Shown: piece by piece, positions 48,831 through 60,639 of the stretch | Position numbering within the stretch: the first letter of the stretch is position 1 | How the letters are laid out: the number at the start of each line of letters is the position of its first letter | Assembly (NCBI GenBank): GCA_027574665.1 | Contig: CM050654.1 | Coordinates: 26,617,722 to 26,681,721 of the forward strand | Direction of reading: 5' to 3' | DNA length: 64,000 nucleotides | Source: Rhynochetos jubatus | Lineage: Eukaryota > Chordata > Aves > Eurypygiformes > Rhynochetidae | Notes under the pieces: model-generated | Seen by the model: the letters and a program-made list of their open reading frames with translations, nothing else | Told to the model about the DNA's origin: nothing | The model's database searches: none | Made by a program: the position numbers and the translations under genes

Positions 48831-51800
48831 TCACACAGCCTGCGGGTGCCTTTGCTGGTAGCAAAGCAGGCAGCAGCGCCCCTGCTTGCCCACATCCACG
48901 GAGCACGCGTGGCACACCTTGCCCTGGCACAGCCTGCCGAGAGGGTGGGCGGTGAGAGCCATACAATTTTAGTGCCATGTCAGTGTCACCCCTGGACCCC
49001 CCCCGAGCCCACCTGCAGCTGTATCGTCGGGAGAGGAGGCGGAAATCCTTTCGGCAGCGGGTGCACAGCCCTGCATCACGGGGTGGTGAGCTGGGCATCG
49101 GGGTGTCGATGCCCTCTGTCTTCTGCCACAGGGCATCCTTCTCCCTGCGGGAGGGGACAGGTCAGCCCCAGCAGGGGCGTGTCCAGCGGTGGGGGTCCAG
49201 GAGCGTGCCCTGGTACCCCAGACCCAAGATGGGCGTCCAACTCTCACCTTGGGTCTCTCAAGGTGGTGAGTGGGATTTGCCAGGGCATTGGTGCCCTCCC
49301 CTGGGTAAAAGGGTTTTGGCCCCCCACCCGCATGTGGCCCCAGACCGGTGGGGTCCCAGGGCTCTCACCGCAGCAGCTCCAGCAGCCTCCCCTTCATGTC
49401 ACGGATGAGCTCCTGCTGCCGTGCCTGCTCGGCACCACGCGTGGCCTCCCGCTCCAGGGCCTCCCGCTGTGCCCGCTGCAGCGCTGATACCCAGCGCTCC
49501 CCGTCTTGCCGGGCCCTGGTGCCGGGTAGTGAGGAGATGGTCCCCTGTCCCTCAGCCAGCTCTCTCTCCATCCGTCCATCCATCCATCCATCCATCCATC
49601 CATCCATCCATCCATCCATCCATCCATCCATCCATCCATCCATCCATCCATCCATCCATCCATCCATCCATCCGCTGTTTCCACCTTCAAGCCCAATCTG
49701 CTCCTCATCCCCACAGCCACCTCACCAGCTGCCAGGCTGTCTACCCATCTGTTTCCCAGCTGTTCGTCCGTCCTTCCCCACATCCATCCCTCTGTCCCCC
49801 TGCCCACCCATCCATATGTCCAGTCACCCCAGATTCATCCCTCCATCCTTCCATTTCTCCATCCCCTTGTCCCAAATTCATCCCTCTGTCCCTCTGTGTG
49901 CCCACCTGTCCACATATTCACCCCAAATTCACCCCTTCACCCACCCTCCATCCTTCCATCCATCTACTTGCCCCAGGTTCATTCTCCCACCTCTCTGCTC
50001 ACCCACCCATCAATCCCCAAGCCGATGCCTCCATCCCTCCCTCTCCGAATCCTTCTCTCCCTGCCCCTGCCCATCCCCGGGTGCTGCTCCCTGGGTCCAA
50101 GTTGGGCACCACGGGGGGGTCCCAGGGGAAACCCCGTGGCAGGTGGGGTATGGAGAGGACACGGGGGAGCGGGAGAGGAGTTGGTGGAAGGGGGGTGTCG
50201 CTACCCGACCTGCCGAGCTCCTCCTGCAGCCTCGCCACCTCCTGCCGCTGGGCCTGGAGCTGCTGCCGGCTCTGCCGAGCCTCCTCCCGCGCCGCGGCGG
50301 CCAGGGCGGCCAGGCGCTGCGGGACAGCGGGGGGGCTCAGCCCTGGACCCCGATAACCCCCCTACCCCGTGGAGTGCCCCCCGGGCTGGCCTCATACCAT
50401 GGCCATGCTGGCGGCCGTGCCGGGCTCCTCCTGGGGGTCCGGCAGCGGGTCCTGGGGACCGCGGGCGAGCTCCAGCCCCCGCCGCAGCACCTCCTCGACG
50501 GCGGCCACCCCCTCCGGGCCGCCGGCAGCCTGCGGCGCGTCCGCCCGTCCCGCCGCCGCCAGCGCCGCCTGGCAGTCCCGGAGGCGCGAGGCCAGCGCCG
50601 CCACCTCCGCCAGCGCCGCGGCCAGGCGAGCATCCCGCTGCTCCGCCGCCTCCCGCCAGCCCCGCGCCTCCTCCTGCGCCTGGGCCAGCGCCTCCGGGCC
50701 CCCCGCCGCCGCCGCCTCCAGCGCTCGCCCCAGGAAGGCGTTGGTGTCCCGCAGTGCCTCCGCCTCTCGCTCCCGCAGCCAGACCCGCCGGGCGCTGCCC
50801 TCCTCCTGCCGCCGGTGCCGCCGCTCCATCCGCTCCAGCCGGGTCGCCAGCGCCCTCCCCTCCGCCTCCCGCTGCTCCAGCTCAGCCCGCAGCCGGGATA
50901 CCAGCGCCCGCAGGGACGCTTCGGTCCCGCCCGGCTGTTCGGGCACCGGCGGTGAGGAGCCCGGCACGTGCCCTGCGCCGGGCGGCAGGGACATGCCAGG
51001 CTCCCCGGTGCCGTCGAGCTGGGGTGCTTCGCCAGCGCCGTGGGCATCCTCCAGCTCCTCCGCATCCGCATCCTCCAGCTCCTTCTCATCTGCATCCTCC
51101 AGCTCCTTCTCATCCTCGTCCAGCTCCTCTTCATCCTCCCCTTCCACATATTCCTCCACATCTACCTCCTCCTCCTCATCCAGCTTCTCAGCATCCTTCT
51201 CTTCCACATCCTTCTCTTCCACATCCTTCTCCACCTCCACGTCCTCCTCCACATCCTCCTCATTCAGTTCCTCTTCATCCTCCTCTTCCACATCCTTCTC
51301 CACCTCCACATCCTTCTCCTCATCCACCTCCAACTCCTCTTCATCCTCCTCTTCCACATCCCCCTTCACCTCCATGTCCACCTCCACACCCCCCGCCCTC
51401 AGGGCAGCCGGGGTGGGTGGGCAGGGGCGGGCTGGCACTCTGTGGGGTGCCGCAGCAGGATGGGCGATGCCATCGGGCCATCCGCACGCCCCGGTGCCGG
51501 TATTGCCTGTCGGCAGGGCTGCCTTTGCAGGGCTGTTCCCAGCTGGGCCAGACCGTACTAGCGTCCTAGAGGGGACACGGGGGGGTCAGGGCCACCAGGT
51601 CACCCCCAGAGCGAGCCAGGCACTGCCACCCTCCTGTAGGGTTCCCTGGGCACAGTCAGCCTTTGGAGATGGAGAGGGCAGCAGGGCTGGTGACGCTGAC
51701 TGGCACCTGGTGACAAGGGACCAGGGAGGCTAGTGCCATCAGCCCTAACAGCCACAGAGCAGGTGGCGCCCAGAGACCTCCGTGGTGGTGGCAAGGGGAA

Positions 51801-53880
51801 TTGGGCAGTGCCTGGGCATGAGAGCGTGAGCAGCAGAGCAGGCGTGAGTGTGCCGGAGCGGCTGCGTCCACGGGTGCCCCCCTTCAAGCGTGCCCGGGAG
51901 CAAGAGTGCGCACGCGCGCGCATCTCAAGATGTCACAGTGTCACGGAGTCGCAGCAGACCCGTGCCTGGGCACGCGCTTGGCAGAGCATGGCAGCGCGTG
52001 TGTGTGCACACATGTGTGGCATGTTTGCCGGCGTAGGCGTGGCGTGGGCATGGCATGGGCATGGCGTGGGTGTCTGTGCCTGCCTGGGGCTGCGTGCAGA
52101 GAGCTGGCACAGCTGGGGCACCACGCAGGGGGTGGGGTGGCAGGGGGACGCTTGTGTGCTGCCCTGAGACGCTGAGCCCCAGGTGCGCCTGATGGCCCCG
52201 GCACCCCCGATGCCCCCATTCCCCCGGTGCCCCCCACGTTTCCAGGCTCACTCGGAGAACATGGGCCAGGCGATGTCCAGGTCGGTCCTGTACAGGGCCA
52301 GATGGAAGGTGACGCCATCCAGCTCGTAGAGGCTGCCCAGGATCTCCACCCGGCGCTGGGGGCTCAGGAAGGGGCTGCGGGCGTAGTACCACTCGCTGCA
52401 ACCACAAAATGGGCTCAGGCACCCCTCAGTGCCCCTGGCGGGCACACACGCCTGCAGCACCCTTACCCACCATGCGCTGCAGGGTGCTGCCAGCCCTGGC
52501 CTTGTCCCCTCACCACTGTGAGCATCCCCTCCCTGTGCTCCCTGCTCTCACCGTAGGCTCTCGGGGTTGAGGAAGCAGAGCTGCAGGGACTCTGCCAGCT
52601 GCCGGTGCACCAGGCAGTACCGCAGGAAGGCTCGGCCCCTGCCCAGAGGCGTCTTCAGCTGGGGGAAGAGAGGGTTATCCAGCCCTGCCATGCCAGTCTG
52701 CCCCTCCTCACGCCTCCCTCCAAGCCCTTGCAGGGAGGAAGGGGATCCCCAGGACCAGGCTGGGGGACAGCAGGGACTCCAGAGCGGAGAAGACCCTTTA
52801 TAGCGCCAGTGTGTGCATCCTCGATGCCCAAGTGAGTGTGTGACTGTGCACAACTGCGTGTGCACCCACGAACAAGCACCCCGTCAGCCTGTGCCCACCT
52901 TGTCCAGGGAGGTGACGAAGCGAACCCCCTCGTGCTCCTGCCGGCGCCATGCCAGGCCCTGGCACAAGAAGTCCCAATAGTCCTTGCGCTGCCCGAAGAA
53001 GCTCCTCTTCTCCTTGAGGTCGAACTGGCAGAGACACAAGCTTGGGCTTGCTTGTTTTGGGGGTGTCCCCTGTCCCCCTCAGCCCCTGTGGGGCTGGGAT
53101 CCAGCCAGCTTCTCCAGCAGGGTGGGTCCCAGTGTCCCCTGGCTGTCCCCTCTTTGCTGGCTTCGTGCCTCAGTTTCCCTTTTGCAGCATGTGTGGTTAC
53201 ATGGGTAAGCCTGGTCAGGGTGCTTGTGTGGCTGGAGATGCCAAAGGCTGGACAACACAGGCTGGGGCACCCCACCCCCCAAAGGAGCCAGCACAGGGTC
53301 CTCTCTGCTCTCTCCAGCACCCCAGGGGAAACTGAGGCAGGGGGTGGCAGTACCTGGAGGAGGAACTCCAGCTGGGCACAGAGGCTGTGCAGCTCCCGGC
53401 TCCCGTCCGTCACTGGCAGGTTCTGCTCCCGGTAGCTGTGGTTCAGGTCGGTCACAGTCTCTGCGGGATGGCAGGACTGAGCTGGCACAGCCCTGCCCGG
53501 GCAGCGGGCACCCTGTCCCATCCCACCCCCCTCCCCACCGCCTCCCGGCCCCGGGGATTTCTGCCAGCAGATGAAAGAGGAACCTGCCCCGGGATGAGAC
53601 GAGGGAACAGGGGGAGCGAGGGGCGCAGCTACCTCCCGGGAACTGCGGGTGCCCTGGGGCTGGCAGCGAGGATGGGAGCCAGCAGCATGGCAGGGTTGGC
53701 ACTGGGATGCTCTGGTGCATCCCCCGGCAGTGACACTCCCCGCTGCCAGGGCACTGGGTGCGAGGAGGGACCTCGGCAGGGTAAGATGTGGGGGGCAGGG
53801 GACACGCTGGCAGGGGACAGCCTGGCACACTTACTCTGCAGGTCCTTGATGATGCGGCTGAGCTCCCCGTCCCCCGCCAT
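48831..53880 (-). CDS. RUFY4: RUFY4, RUN and FYVE-like domain protein
   Basis: In mammals this protein acts with Rab7 in lysosome positioning and autophagosome formation in dendritic cells. Ten coding exons on the minus strand are 53835-53880, 53354-53460, 52899-53024, 52552-52658, 52252-52395, 50398-51439, 50210-50316, 49369-49515, 49013-49144 and 48831-48933. Phases agree and give 686 residues, against 571 in human. Residues 1 to about 177 form the RUN domain ([53 protein letters not shown]). The large exon begins with an acidic Glu/Asp/Lys repeat (minus-strand 51390 down to 51030) and continues into coiled coil that extends through the next two exons. The C-terminus is a short zinc finger, CTRCRKDF...[15 protein letters not shown]...CCLLCYQ, like the atypical FYVE finger of RUFY4. 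The extra length over human comes mainly from the acidic insert. Confidence 0.93.
49569..50030. repeat. (CCAT)n microsatellite and degenerate tail in RUFY4 intron
   Basis: A nearly pure CCAT/ATCC tetranucleotide array runs from about 49575 to 49671 (around 24 units). It is followed to about 50030 by a decayed stretch still rich in CATCC words. It lies within an intron between the RUFY4 exons at 49369-49515 and 50210-50316. Confidence 0.95.
51030..51400 (-). repeat. Acidic coding repeat inside RUFY4
   Basis: Trinucleotide-biased tandem sequence in the large RUFY4 exon encodes runs such as [16 protein letters not shown] and [17 protein letters not shown]. At least two copies of the [15 protein letters not shown] unit are nearly identical at the DNA level, which suggests recent repeat turnover within coding sequence. 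Confidence 0.85.
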
Positions 53881-56800
53881 GGCTGTCCCTGGGGGTCTGC
53901 AAAGGCAGGGGCAGTGATGAGGGGTACCAGGTTGGCACTCACATGGCACCCCCAAACCCTTTGCCCCAAGGAGAAGGTCTCCCCTCCAGCTCCACCACAG
54001 GGATGCCAGCTGTTAAGGTAAGAGGGGGTGGGCTCATGCACCCCTTTTCCCTGTCAATGTCCCCCCGCTGCATGGGATAGGGGATATGGGGTGGGCAAAG
54101 GTGCCCCATCCTGTACCCTCTTGTTTATCCACGTGCCCTGTCCCAAATATGCCCTGGCTCTGCCCCCACACCATGTCCAGCCCCTTCCCCTATTCCTTGG
54201 GGGGCTCCTGGGGCTGAGTCCCCATCCCCCCACTGAGTCCCTGTCCCAGTCCCTCAGGATTCAGGATGTGGGTTTGGCGCGGGGGAGGCGCTGCCTTTGC
54301 TTCTGCTCTCGCTTCCCTTGCTCGCATTGTGAACAGTGCAGGGGGCTCCCGGGGGGGGGGGGGAAGGGGCAAGGAAGGGGGGCAGATAGCCCCCGACACG
54401 CAGGCCCACCCTGAATCAGGTCCCTCTGGGGCAGAGTCCCCTGGCACAGCATGCTTCCTGCAGGGCTGGCACAGGGTTTGGGGGTGTTCTGGGCATGGGT
54501 GGATTGACTTTGGGGGGCAGCGGGTGGCACCCTGGGGACAGAATAAGCGACAGTGCCCGTGGAGGTGGCAGTTCCAGGGCTTGTCACCACGGGTGGTGGC
54601 TGGGCACGGGGCAGGGGGAGCACACGTGTGTGTACATGGGGGTGTGCATGGCAGGGTGCGTGTGTGCTCACAGGAGTATGTGCACACAAGCATGCCCAAG
54701 CATGCCCAAGTGTGCACAAGCGTGCCCAAGCGTGCGTGGTGCCCTGTGCCCCCTGCCATGGCAGAGTGGCTCAGCAGGTAGAGCAGGACATGGGACTCCG
54801 GACGCCTGGGTTCCTGTCCCGGTGCCCTTGGGTGACCTTGGATGAGCCATCTTCCTGCCTACCCACCCTGCCCATGCCTCAGTTTCCCCGGGGAAGAGGA
54901 GATCCTTACCTGTGGCCAGGAGCTGTGGGGTGGCCCAAGGCGCTCACTGGGTGCCCAGGGGGACACTGGCGTGTCCCTGTGCCCACGCTGTGCCCGCCTG
55001 CTTCCCTTTTGTACCTTGGCCAGGAGGAAGTGTGGGAAGTTGGGAGGGCCACAGGAGCCACCCCCCCGCCTGCCGCGCAACACATCAGGCACTGTGGCTT
55101 GCCCACCCCGCCCAGCACCCGGCTCTCTGGTTTGGGGAGGGTGCCGGTTTTGGGGAGGGTGCCGGTTTTGGGGAGGGGGTCAGCCAGACCGGTCCCCCTG
55201 TGCAGCCCCTGCAGTGCTGGGAAAGGACAGTGCCAGGCCTGGGAGGGGGGACCCTGCTGACATCTCATGGGAATGGAGCTTGGGAATGCTTTGACGGACC
55301 CCCTTGCAGCTTCTGGGGAGGGGGTCTGGGACCCACACCCAGGTAGCAGTAGACAACAGCACCCTTGGGCAGCAGCAGCCCTGGACACAGAGCCCCCCAC
55401 TTCCATGCACAGCAACCCCCAGAGGCTGCAGCCCACCCCAGCGAGGCCCACAGCCCCCCACCGGTCATCCACCCCCTAGATGCCCTGGGCACAGTCTGCC
55501 TGGGGCACCCTCAGCAAGGCCCCACTTTGCTCTCTGTGTGTGGGGGGACCCCCGCCCAGCAGCGCCCCTCCGCCACCGTGCCCATGCCCCTTTGCTGTGC
55601 CAGCCCTGTCCCGCGGGATCCTTTTGGGGTGGGGACTAAATCCCCTTGAGGAGGGGCTGGGGGTGATACCAGCTCACTCCCCCCTTGGTGCCAGACATGG
55701 GGACCCACTGATATCCCTTTCCCCACCACCATCCGCCTTGGTGGATGCCCCCAGCGATGCCCAGCAGCCCCCACATCCTGCCTCCCATCGCGTCCCCTCT
55801 TACAGCACCCACTGCCCTTACCTGTGCCACCCAGGGGGGCCGGGGGGGCACCCGCCTCCCCCTAGGCCAGGCCTCGGCTCAGCCCCAAAGTGAAAGTAGG
55901 AAGTGATGCTGAGTGGGAGCCTGGGCCTCCCCGCATCCTCCTGGCTCCTGGGGCGGGGTGTTGGGTGCCCCTGAGCAGCTAGGGGGGCATGGGGGAGCTG
56001 GTGGCAGTGCTGGGGGTGACCCCCCAGCCTCCCCAGAACCCCCTTTTACCTGTGCCGACCTGCAGTGGGTGGCCCTGTGTGCATGAATCACAGCCCTCCA
56101 CATTGAATGAGGGGGGGTAGACAGCGTGTTGGGGGGGCAGCGGAACATCACCCCATTGTGCTGGGGGGTGCACGTGTGTGTGTGTGTGTGAATACACGTG
56201 TGTGTGTGGCTATAGGGGCGTACGTGTAGGTGCAAGCTACATACATGTGGCTGGCGTGGGCCTGGGGCTGGGGGGGCACTCGTGGTTGCACCCACCCGTC
56301 AGCGCCACCTGCCCCACAGCGGGACAGCCATGGGGGGCTTGTGCCCCTGCCCACCCCTTGCTGGGTGGCACTCTGGCTGTGGGGTCCCCCATTCCTTCCG
56401 CAGCCAAGGGCTGGGGTGCCGGGGGCTGGGGGGGGGGGAGGCGGAGAAGACACCCGCCCGTCCTTGGCGCGGGTGCAATTCAATTAACGAGGCCTGGCCC
56501 TGGTTCAGCGCAGCCAATAAAGCTAATGGCCCTGCACAGGCCTGGCGCTACCCGGCGGGGGGGTCCGGGGGCCATCTGCTAATTAAATGGGAGTGGGGGA
56601 CGACGGAGCCAGCAGTGATGTCACCTCTCTGGTACTCGAGGGGGAAGGGGGGGCCCGTACCCTGGTACCCCCTGCCCACCACCCCTCTGCCAACCCCAAG
56701 GCTGGGGGGGACAGCCATGAAGTGTGTGACACCCCCCCCCCCCCAACCCCCTTGTGCCTCTCCCTGGGGCTGGCACTCATTAGGAGCTTGCCTGAGGCAA

Positions 56801-57847
56801 ATGCAATTAGTGCCCAAGCCTGGCACGGCTGCTGCCCACGCTTGGCACCGGTGGCCGCCCCGCGGGGACGGGTCCTTGCCGGGCATCACCGCAGCATCAC
56901 GGCGGCATCTAGGGGTGCTGCCGCCAGCACCCCTTGGCACCACCCCGATGGGTGCAGGGGGAGTGTAGGGTACCCAGTGCAGCTGCAGGGTGGGGTGCAC
57001 CCTGTACCCCCAACCTGGGCAAGCCCCGTGGGAGGGTGAGGGTGTCTGTGTTGGGGTGTCCTGCAGCAAGGGGTTCCCCTGGGTAACGCTGTGCCCGCCG
57101 CACGGTACATCAGCTGGGCTCAGGGAGGGGAACCTGGTGGGGAGGGTGGCTGGATGGGGAGTTCCTGAATGTGTCCTCAGTCTCCAGGGGAGAGGCTTTG
57201 TGAGGTGCCAGAGGGGGTGTTGGAGAGGCAGGGAAGCCCCCCCTGTGCAGGCACTGACATTTAGGGCTTGGGGTGGGCAAGAGGTGTAGGAGGGAAACTG
57301 AGGCAGGGTTGGGGTGTGGGGTGGGAGTGTTGTGGGTTGAGCTGCGATGGAACCCAGGCGTCCAGGCTCCTCCACCCCCAAATCAGAGGGGGCTGGATGG
57401 GGGTCAAGCATCCACCCCAGGGGATGCCACGCCTGGGGGGGCAGGTGGGTGAGCCCGGGAGGTGCCGAGCTCCGAGCCCCGTGTGCGGGGAGGAGGAGGA
57501 GGAGGAGGAGGGAGGAGGAGGAGGGGGAGGAGGGGGAGCGTGTCGGAGCTGGCTCCCACCCAAGCACTGCAGGACATGGGCGGGCACGGTGCTCCCTGCC
57601 TGGCTGCCAGCGCGCAGGCGACGCTGGGGGACCGCCGGGGGGGGGCAGGGCCCGGGGGGACCGCAACCCCCCCGGCCCATCCCGTGCCCACCGCCGGGCA
57701 CCTCCCGGGCACTGCCCACAGCTTGTTGCCGCCGGGGGAGTCACGGCTGGGGGTTTGGTCGCCACCCCCAGCGTGCCCTGGGCAGGGGTCGGGTCTCCTG
57801 CATCCCGCCCCCCTCCCCCGGCCGGGTGACCCCCGGGCAGGGGCACC
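53881..57847. other. Intergenic region between RUFY4 and TNS1 (head-to-head)
   Basis: No coding exon was recognised. Contents include the MIR-like SINE at 54761-54891, a GCATGCCCAA/GTGTGCACAA repeat at about 54640-54745, CA/TG runs at 56170-56210, TAAT-rich islands at about 56470-56600 and 56770-56815, and a GGA trinucleotide run at 57488-57535 just upstream of the first candidate TNS1 exon. Confidence 0.5.
54761..54891 (+). mobile_element. MIR-type SINE, fairly complete
   Basis: The tRNA-derived head carries a good A box (TGGCTCAGCAGG) and a degraded B box (GGTTCCTGTCC). It is followed by CTTGGGTGACCTTGGATGAG and the tail ATGCCTCAGTTTCCCC. The order and spacing match MIR elements. Ten other places in the window carry only the tail motif. 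Confidence 0.7.
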
Positions 57848-57940
57848 ATGACCCGGCTGGGCTGGTGCTTTGCCACCTTGGTTCGTTGGGCAAAATCCCT
57901 GGTGTCCTGCCTCCTGCCCCTCCGCGCCTGCCGCCGGGAG
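57848..57940 (+). CDS. TNS1: Candidate TNS1 first coding exon A
   Basis: ATG 57848-57850 lies in a good context (GCACCATGA) and opens a 31-codon exon beginning MTRLGWCFATLVRWAKSL and ending PLRACRRE before a GTAAGC donor. It ends in phase 0, matching the phase-0 start of the tensin exon at 63688. The peptide is Cys/Leu-rich. Its assignment to TNS1 rests on strand, phase and position only; I do not recognise the peptide itself. Confidence 0.45.
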
Positions 57941-58224
57941 GTAAGCGGGCATTAGGGTTAGGGTCTGCCGGGGGGGGCGTCATGGGGCTGGGGTGGGCTC
58001 CGGGGGTGTGTGCGGGGGGTGGGGGTACAGGCTGGCGCTGCCTGCTGCGGGCAGCGGGGGGTTAAACTGTTCATATGCATGTCAGGGTGCTGGGGATGTC
58101 CTTTGTCCCTCCTTGTGTCCCCCCCCTCCGCGTGGTACTGTGACGCCCCTCCCCCCCCCCGCCCCAATAACCCGCACCCGCGGGCCCCTGCAGTGCTTGG
58201 CTGGAGGGGATGTGCTGTACAGCG

Positions 58225-58620
58225 CTGCACGCACAGGGATCTGCTGGAATCCCTGTGTCCTTACGGAGTGTGGAACAGGGGGGTGTCCATGTGTCCTTAC
58301 AGCACCCACAACGGGGGGGCCCTGTGCCCATAAAGCACCCGGCATGAGACGTCCCCGCGCCCATAAAGTGCCCAGGGTGGGGAGATCCCGGTGCCCGTAA
58401 GCACCCGGCACGAGAGATCCCTGTGCCCATAAAGTGCTCGCTCTGTGTGGGATCCTTGCGCCCCAAAAAAGTGCCCCCCATTGAGGGACCCCCGTGAACC
58501 GTAAGCACCTGGCATGGGGCATCTCTGTGCCCCTCAGCAGCTGCTGTGTGTGGGATCCCTGTGCCAAAGCCCTGTCCCGCACGGAGGATGGATCCCTGTG
58601 CAGTGCCCAGCGTGAGGACC
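58225..58620. repeat. 34-bp minisatellite in TNS1 5' region
   Basis: About eleven diverged copies of a unit near GTGCCCATAAAGTGCCCGGC plus ATGAGAGATCCCT. Most copies end in GATCCCTGTG or a close variant. It lies on the plus strand within the TNS1 first intron. Confidence 0.8.
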
Positions 58621-60639
58621 CATCCTGCTGCCTGCGCCAGGGAAACTGAGGCAGGGAGGGGAGAGGCTGGCAGAGGGTGCGTAGCTCCCGCTGCTCTCCC
58701 CTCCCTTGGCTCCTGAACCTTTGGGAAGCTGCCCCGTGCCCGGCGGGACGGCATGGGCCACTCCGGCTGCACCGTGCCAGCAGAGCGGGTGCCAAGGCCA
58801 CCCGCCGAGCAGTGCCTGGGGGAGCGTCACTGCAGGCTGGTGACAGGCCAGTGTGTGCCAGGGCAGGGACCCAGCCTGGAGGAGCGACAGGCCCCAGCTT
58901 GGGGACCCCGGCGCTTGCCGAGGATGCAGGACTGTGAGCTGCTGGGGGCACGGGGCGGGGGGATGCTCAGGGCTGAGGGTGGGTGAGTGGCACTGGGGAG
59001 CCGTGTGGCAGTGGTCGTGCGGTCCCACATCTGTTCCCGTGTCCGTGTGTCCCTGGTGTGGGTGTGAGAACAGTCACGCCTGCTTGTGCACGCGTGTGCT
59101 GTCATGTGCGTGATGGGGCCGGGGGTAAACCGCAGCTCGCACGAGTGTGGGTGCACAGCAGGTCCCGGGGAACTGCCATGGGGTGCGTGTCCCTGCGTGG
59201 GGGTGTGTGCATGTGTCCCCTAGCACACGCGTGTGTGCTGGGTGCGGTGGCAGTGGTGTGAGCTGTTAGAGGGGTGTCCCCCAGCTCCCCCAGTGCCCAG
59301 GTGGGCACCCACACGCGTGTGCCATGGGCTGTATGTCTGGTGTGCATGTGTGCCCTGGCATGTACACGGTGGGATGCGTGTGCGACGTGTGCCCTGTGCA
59401 CCCAAGGGCAGCGTGGGGACAGCACTGCTGGAAGCGGGTGTGGGGGCCTTGGGGACACGGTGACCCCGGCAGGGCTCCTGGAGAGGCTGGCCCCGTACCG
59501 GGGGTATTGCACCCGCACCGGTGGTACCCATAGCGGAGGGTGGGGGTGGCTAAATGCCCCTGTCTGTGCCCCCCCCGCCGGGAAAACGAGCCCTAAATGA
59601 TGCCCACAGGCGGTGTCCCTGCGGGCACCCTGTCCCTGTCGCATGACCCTTGTCCCTGCCCTTCTCAGGGGCCCGGGCTTGTCACGGCAGTGAATGGGAG
59701 GGGGTGATTTACGGGGGGGTGGGGACACCCCTCTCCACCGGGGCTTTCATTCACAGGCAGTAACGAGGCTGATTAATGGGGGCTGTAATGATGGGGGGGG
59801 GTGCATGGGTGGGCGCTCCCTGCCTGTTCAGTGCTGTGAGCAGGATCAGGCCCGCCCCCGCCTCCTGCCCCTGGGACTGGCTAGCACTGGGGGGGCGGGG
59901 GGGTGCCGTCCCCATCTGTCCCCTGTCCCAGCAGGCACATCCCCACGGGGGCACCTCTACCATGGGCCGGACGGGCACAGCAGAGCGGCAGAGGGTGGTG
60001 GGACAGGAATATTTTGGGGAGGGCGTGCTGCACTTTGCGGGGGGTCAGATGCCACTCCAGCGTCTGGGGAGGGCAGCCCCCCCGCCCCACCCTGCCCTTC
60101 CCCTCTGGGCCGACGGCTGTATGCAGCATACAGACGGGGAAACTGAGGCACGGGGAGGGGGCGCTGTGCCCACTTCCCCATGCCAGCCGTGGCTCGTCCC
60201 GCCGGGTGTCCCTCCCCCCCTCCCAGCGTGTCCCCCCACCCTGACTCACACCCTCCTGGTCACGGCCAGCTGAGCACAAGTTTCCAGGCTGGAGCCGGAC
60301 CCAGCGCTGGCGGGGGAGGGGGACACACGACACACCAAGCCCCCCCTGGGAGGGGCTGGGGGCAGTCCGCTGCCAAATCCATCCCCGTCAGGGCCGCTCT
60401 GTCCCGCCTGGAAGCTGCCACCCCCTCGCTGAGCCCCCCCCCTCCCCCAGCTCAGAGCATGGATGTCCGCCGGTCCCTCCCCGTCTCCTATCCCGGGACC
60501 ACCCAGGGGACACGGCTGGGGCTGGAGGGGGTGGGGGGCACACACCCCGGCGCGGGACCCGCCGGAGGAGGGATGGGGCTGAGGTGGGCGGTGGGTGCTC
60601 CCCCTCCCCACCCCGGGTCAGCAGAGGAAATGGATCCCA

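Noticed and set aside
49348..50955. Long plus-strand open frame with His-Pro-Ser repeats
   Set aside because: It is the complement of RUFY4 exons plus the CCAT microsatellite; the apparent repeats are translation of the simple repeat.
54761..54835. Possible tRNA gene
   Set aside because: The A box is good but the B box is degraded, no cloverleaf can be drawn, and the sequence continues into a MIR tail, so it is a SINE.
57951..57963. TTAGGGTTAGGG interstitial telomere-like sequence
   Set aside because: Only two units; expected by chance or as a trivial remnant, with no flanking telomeric repeats.
58225..58620. CRISPR-like regular repeat array
   Set aside because: Units are diverged tandem repeats without unique spacers, in vertebrate intronic DNA.
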